Shown here one piece after another: positions 60,620 to 64,000 of a stretch of DNA of 64,000 bases (its first letter is position 1; each line of letters starts with the position of its first letter). Origin of the DNA: Saprospiraceae bacterium (GTDB lineage: Bacteria; Bacteroidota; Bacteroidia; Chitinophagales; Saprospiraceae); NCBI GenBank assembly GCA_019187225.1, contig JABAQQ010000023.1, forward strand, positions 302,175-366,174, read 5' to 3'. The notes beneath the pieces are model-generated. The model did no database searches. It had not been told where the DNA came from and saw only the letters and a list, made by a program, of their open reading frames with translations. Made by a program: the position numbers and the translations under genes.

Positions 60620-62275
60620 ATGCTGAAACGCCTCCACATCCGCAATTACGCGCTGATTGACGAGCTCGAGATCAATTTTTCCGAGCGCCTGACCATCATC
60701 ACCGGCGAAACAGGAGCGGGCAAATCCATCCTGCTCGGCGCCCTCGGACTGGTAATGGGCGAACGCGCCGACACCAAGGTGTTTTACAACGACACGGAAA
60801 AATGCGTGGTGGAAGCCTGGTTCGACGTGGCGAAATACGATCTGCGCGAATTTTTCGAGGAAAATGAACTGGACTACGACGCGGAAGTGGTCATCCGCCG
60901 TGAACTCTCTCCCGCCGGAAAAAGCCGCGCCTTCGTGAACGACACGCCGGTAAATAACCAGGTGCTGCAGCGCCTCACCGAAGCGTTGATTGACCTGCAC
61001 CAGCAGTTCGACGTGCTCGACATCCACAACGTCAATTTCCAACTGCGGATGATTGACGCGCTGGCCGACAACGCGCTGATCCTGAAGGATTACCAGCAAG
61101 GTTACCGCCGATACAGCACCGATAAAAAACGCCTCGCCGACCTCGTCAATCTCAGCGAAAACGGCGTGAAAGAGATGGAATTCCTGCGCTTCCAACTCGA
61201 CGAACTGCGCCAGGCCGAACTCAACGACAGCGAGCAGGAAGCGCTCGAAACTGAACTCGCACGCCTCAGCAACGCCGAGGATATCAAGCGCACCTACGGC
61301 GCCGCTTACAACTACCTGTCCGAATCTGAGCAGAACATCGTAGGCCAACTTCAGGAAATCGCCCGCAGCATGAGCGGCACCCGCAAACTCTCCGGTTTAC
61401 TCGCCGGATTGAGCGAGCGGTTCGATGCGCTGGTACTCGATCTGCAAGACCTTGCCAAGGACTGCGAACGCATCGCCGAAAGCACGGAGCACGACCCGCA
61501 ACGCATCGCCGAAGTACAGGAGCGGCTGAACGTGATCTATAAATTACAGAAAAAACACGGCGCAGCCTCCGTCGCAGAACTACTTGCAATTCAACAAAAT
61601 CTGGAACAACAAACGGCGGGTTTCACCGACCTCGGCACTGAGATCGCCCGGCTGGAACAGTCCATTGCCGGGCAAGAACGCCAACTCCGCGCCATCGCGG
61701 GCACACTCAGCGAGCGCCGCCGCGCTATCCCCCCAGCCTTCGAAGAGCGCGTCCATGCGATGCTCTCCCAACTCTCCATGCCCCATGCCCGCCTGCGTGT
61801 TGACATCCGCGATACCGCCGCGCTTACGCCCACCGGCGCCGACGACGTGCAGTTCCTTTTCGCCAGCAACGTCGGCTCGCGTTACCTGCCCATCAAAGAC
61901 GTGGCTTCGGGCGGCGAACTCTCCCGCCTCACGCTCTGCACCAAGAGCCTCGTGGCCGACGCCATCCCGCTGCCCACGCTCATTTTCGACGAAATAGATT
62001 CCGGCATCAGCGGCGACGTATCGCTGAAAATGGGACTGATCCTCAAAGAGTTGAGCGACCGCCACCAGGTGGTGAGCATCACCCATACCCCGCAGATCGC
62101 CGCCCGCGCCGACGCGCACTACTTCGTATACAAAAACGTGGCCGACAACCGCACGGTAACCAGGATACGCCTGCTCAACGCCGACGAACGCGTGCGCTCC
62201 ATCGCAGTGATGCTCAGCGGTAATCCGCCGAGCGACGCGGCAGTGGCGACGGCAAGGGAGTTGGTGGGGGAGTAG
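60620..62275 (+). CDS. recN: DNA repair protein RecN
   Basis: 551 residues, normal length. SMC-like ATPase of double-strand-break repair. It starts LKRLHIRNYALIDELEINFS; Walker A is ITGETGAGKSILLGALG. Coiled-coil arms run from about residue 150 to 370 (LSENGVKEMEFLRFQLDELR). The C-terminal signature is KDVASGGELSRLTLCTKSLV and Walker B is LIFDEIDSGISGDVSLKMG, followed by VVSITHTPQIAARADAHYFV. Cytosolic, nucleoid-associated. Monocistronic, with an unusual repeat-rich leader. Confidence 0.95.
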   Translation: MLKRLHIRNYALIDELEINFSERLTIITGETGAGKSILLGALGLVMGERADTKVFYNDTEKCVVEAWFDVAKYDLREFFEENELDYDAEVVIRRELSPAGKSRAFVNDTPVNNQVLQRLTEALIDLHQQFDVLDIHNVNFQLRMIDALADNALILKDYQQGYRRYSTDKKRLADLVNLSENGVKEMEFLRFQLDELRQAELNDSEQEALETELARLSNAEDIKRTYGAAYNYLSESEQNIVGQLQEIARSMSGTRKLSGLLAGLSERFDALVLDLQDLAKDCERIAESTEHDPQRIAEVQERLNVIYKLQKKHGAASVAELLAIQQNLEQQTAGFTDLGTEIARLEQSIAGQERQLRAIAGTLSERRRAIPPAFEERVHAMLSQLSMPHARLRVDIRDTAALTPTGADDVQFLFASNVGSRYLPIKDVASGGELSRLTLCTKSLVADAIPLPTLIFDEIDSGISGDVSLKMGLILKELSDRHQVVSITHTPQIAARADAHYFVYKNVADNRTVTRIRLLNADERVRSIAVMLSGNPPSDAAVATARELVGE

Positions 62276-62360
62276 GGGCTGCAGTACACCTCAGACAATT
62301 AGTTTCCGTAAAATTCAAGGACAGGAAAACACCAATAAATGATAATCCCAAACATCGTAC

Positions 62361-62864
62361 ATGACGACAAGGATTACCGTTAAAACAATATACAATTGCT
62401 CTTTGGAAAGAGCCTTTAAAACGCCGATGTTGTGCGATATTTCTAAAGTGCATACGGGTTTCGGTATTATGCCAAAAGTTACGCATTGCACGGAAGATAA
62501 GGATTGGGGCAAACCCGGCGGCATTAAAAAGGTATTCGTTGCCAAATCTCTTACCTATAAAGGTGGGGAGGCTTCAACAGACAAAGTAATTGAAAGAATA
62601 GAAAACAAATACTGGAAAATCGAGGTCAGTGACTTTAAATCCCCGATGCTGGGCTTTTCAAAATTCGTTGGGGAGTGGAATACCACCGAGATTGAACCAA
62701 ATAAGATATTAATAGAATATACTTATACCATGCACTCCGATAGTGCCTTGTTGTACCCGTTGAACTGGCTGTTTACAAAAATATTCTGGAGAATTTACAT
62801 GAAAAGGGTGCTGGAAAACATCAGAAAACTGGCATATGGCAACGAACCTTATCAATACCGCTAA
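62361..62864 (+). CDS. SRPBCC-like (START superfamily) small protein
   Basis: 167 residues. The pattern MTTRITVKTIYNCSLERAFK, a central beta sheet (KYWKIEVSDFKSPMLGFSKF, NKILIEYTYTMHS) and a long C-terminal amphipathic helix (FWRIYMKRVLENIRKLAYG) fit the polyketide-cyclase/SRPBCC helix-grip fold, which holds hydrophobic ligands. Specific ligand unknown. Codon use is somewhat more AT-rich than the neighbours. Confidence 0.65.
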   Translation: MTTRITVKTIYNCSLERAFKTPMLCDISKVHTGFGIMPKVTHCTEDKDWGKPGGIKKVFVAKSLTYKGGEASTDKVIERIENKYWKIEVSDFKSPMLGFSKFVGEWNTTEIEPNKILIEYTYTMHSDSALLYPLNWLFTKIFWRIYMKRVLENIRKLAYGNEPYQYR

Positions 62865-62897
62865 ACGAAAAATTCCGCCTGTTTCAATCATTGTTAA

Positions 62898-63365
62898 ATG
62901 CGCTCAAATCTGCTCTTCTACCTTGGCGTCGGCATCAATGGATTCGCCTTGCTGACCACGCTTTCCAACCTTTTCATGATGGGCATCTTCAATCCTATCT
63001 CCCCTATTTCCGTCGTTGGTTTCGCCAGAAGCATTCTCAGGAGGATCAAATCCTTTCAAACGCAGGGGACAGATTCCGGAAAAACTCCGGGCAAGCCGAA
63101 TGTACGGTATTTGAGCGAGGGTCGTTGCGGAAAGGTTATCTATGAGAGTACAGAAGCCACCTTCGCACTGTATTACGAATTTGGCGGTGGCGACGTGATC
63201 GTCTGTGTCGATATTCCAAGCCCCCAAGAATGGGAGGCAGCAACCGGCCTCCCGCTCGAGCGGCGCGACGAGATATTGAACTTCATCGGGCAGCGGGTCG
63301 TGAAGGATCAGACAAGAGGCGGGTCTTTCAAAATCGAAGGGAACTGGATGAATATTTATGCCTGA
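62898..63365 (+). CDS. Hypothetical protein with N-terminal hydrophobic segment
   Basis: 155 residues. A hydrophobic N-terminus (LLFYLGVGINGFALLTTLSN, then LFMMGIF) may be a membrane anchor. The C-terminal 90 residues look globular (CGKVIYESTEATFALYYEFG, GGDVIVCVDIPSPQEWEAAT then GLPLERRDEILNFIGQRV). The last part resembles small immunity-like proteins that follow effector genes, but this is weak. No family recognised. It starts 33 bp after the SRPBCC-like gene and may be co-transcribed. Confidence 0.6.
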   Translation: MRSNLLFYLGVGINGFALLTTLSNLFMMGIFNPISPISVVGFARSILRRIKSFQTQGTDSGKTPGKPNVRYLSEGRCGKVIYESTEATFALYYEFGGGDVIVCVDIPSPQEWEAATGLPLERRDEILNFIGQRVVKDQTRGGSFKIEGNWMNIYA

Positions 63366-63383
63366 ACCGCACAATAAACAGAT

Positions 63384-63908
63384 TCAGGACTCCAGCGCTT
63401 TCCGATACGGTGTATAATAGTTATCATAAAACTCCTTTTTAGAGTCCTGATAGGATTTCACGCCGCCAATGAGATACAAGAAGTAAATATAACACCATGC
63501 AAAATCAATTTGATGCCTCAAAAAACCCGAACGCGCGCTGCGCGGAAAGAGGTGGTGGTTGTTGTGCCATTCGCCAGCCACGATGCCGGGCCAATACTGG
63601 TTGACCGACATATTCTTCCGGTCGAAATCAACGCCCTCCTTTCGCCGGTCTTTTCCTTTGCCATGTCCTTCGTAATTAAAGGTGCGCACGCCAATGGCCC
63701 AGATCAGCGCAGCGGCAAAAAAGGTACTTGCCAGTGCATGCCCCCCCATCAGGAAAAACGCCGTATACCAAAACGCCCAGTTCAACATCACACTTGTAAT
63801 GGTTTGGAACGGATGCGCAACGGACCCCCATTTTTGATACTGCTGATACGAATTACAGGTAATGCCGGTGTGTTGTATACCCGGCGGAAAGTGGTTTGCG
63901 AAAAACCA
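63384..63908 (-). CDS. Fatty acid desaturase, C-terminal region (upstream part interrupted)
   Basis: The frame contains the third His box, GEWHNNHHLFPRSARSGFLR, the helices WAFWYTAFFLMGGHALASTF and FAAALIWAIGVRTFNYEGHG, and a normal end (NYYTPYRKALES). Integral membrane di-iron desaturases need earlier HxxxH and HxxHH boxes, which are missing. Reading back past the GTG/ATG pair near 63790 the frame stays protein-like (WFFANHFPPGIQHTGITCNS, then YQQYQKWGSVAHPFQTITS) up to a TAG at 63909-63911. Either translation starts internally and the protein is a fragment, or the TAG is a nonsense mutation in a longer gene running off the window. Confidence 0.6.
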   Translation of the reverse strand, partial: WFFANHFPPGIQHTGITCNSYQQYQKWGSVAHPFQTITSVMLNWAFWYTAFFLMGGHALASTFFAAALIWAIGVRTFNYEGHGKGKDRRKEGVDFDRKNMSVNQYWPGIVAGEWHNNHHLFPRSARSGFLRHQIDFAWCYIYFLYLIGGVKSYQDSKKEFYDNYYTPYRKALES

Positions 63909-64000
63909 CTATAGTCCGGCAATGCGAAAGTTGAGCGTCAGGAGCGACTCCAGCGCTTGTTTATGTTCTTTGATATTTTTGAAAAAGTCGAGTATGGCCT
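63909..64000 (-). other. Reading frame upstream of the amber codon (partial, runs off window)
   Basis: In the same frame as the desaturase, the minus strand reads ILDFFKNIKEHKQALESLLT then LNFRIAGL and TAG. It may be the interrupted 5' part of the desaturase gene or the end of an independent gene. The window edge prevents a decision. Confidence 0.4.

Overview
The window looks like chromosomal DNA of a Bacteroidota bacterium, most likely of the Saprospiria type. Evidence: several secreted proteins end in type IX secretion (T9SS) sorting domains; there is a PorP/SprF-family protein; PKD, BNR and ELWxxDGT repeat proteins are present; the Bacteroidota promoter core TAnnTTTG precedes many genes; and rpsU is followed by xerC. 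No rRNA, tRNA, CRISPR array, complete insertion sequence or prophage was seen.

Layout. 0-12.4 kb: the 3' part of a giant PKD metalloprotease, a DUF1573 protein, an EEP-family hydrolase, an acyltransferase, a VOC lipoprotein fused to the ruin of a CNNM transporter gene, a Pif1-like helicase and an ELWxxDGT protein. 12.5-17.7 kb: a broken rhuM gene lying between two copies of a DUF4407 3' end, then accC, a CPBP protease and a small secreted protein. 17.9-30.4 kb: prfC, DUF4139, glutathione peroxidase, pirin, a BNR/T9SS protein, mtgA, a membrane-TPR protein, an amidohydrolase-like protein that has lost its first metal site, and a small secreted protein.

31-48.7 kb is the most interesting part, a run of minus-strand genes centred on copper/silver handling: DUF2202, two CusB-like adaptors with heavy-metal-binding domains, a TolC-type channel, a CusA-like pump split into two overlapping ORFs, an alpha-amylase-family enzyme 11 bp upstream of the pump gene, a CopB-type P1B ATPase with a very His-rich tail, MarC, and a tight three-gene cluster of a T9SS-anchored MbnP-like protein, its MbnH/MauG-like dihaem partner and a T9SS-anchored BNR propeller carrying an ACECC motif. 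An ECF sigma factor overlapping a membrane/beta-barrel protein lies just upstream. I infer a surface copper-capture or sensing module joined to periplasmic and cytoplasmic export.

49-64 kb: PorP/SprF, a TlpA-like thioredoxin, maf overlapping a glycosyltransferase that carries an in-frame palindromic insertion, fabH, a DUF2520 reductase, an amidase, DinB, rpsU-xerC, a lipoprotein, recN, two small proteins and the end of a desaturase reading frame interrupted by an amber codon.

A second theme is architectural. Many gene junctions carry short-unit (7-10 nt) tandem repeats, often followed by the same unit in inverted orientation, so that the spacer can fold into a long hairpin. The largest is 30 in-phase heptamers before recN. 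The units differ between loci (GGTGGAC/GGTAGAC, ATTGGAA/TAATTTCC, GGTTGATAAA, AGGTCATTG, ATTGCGG), but the layout recurs.
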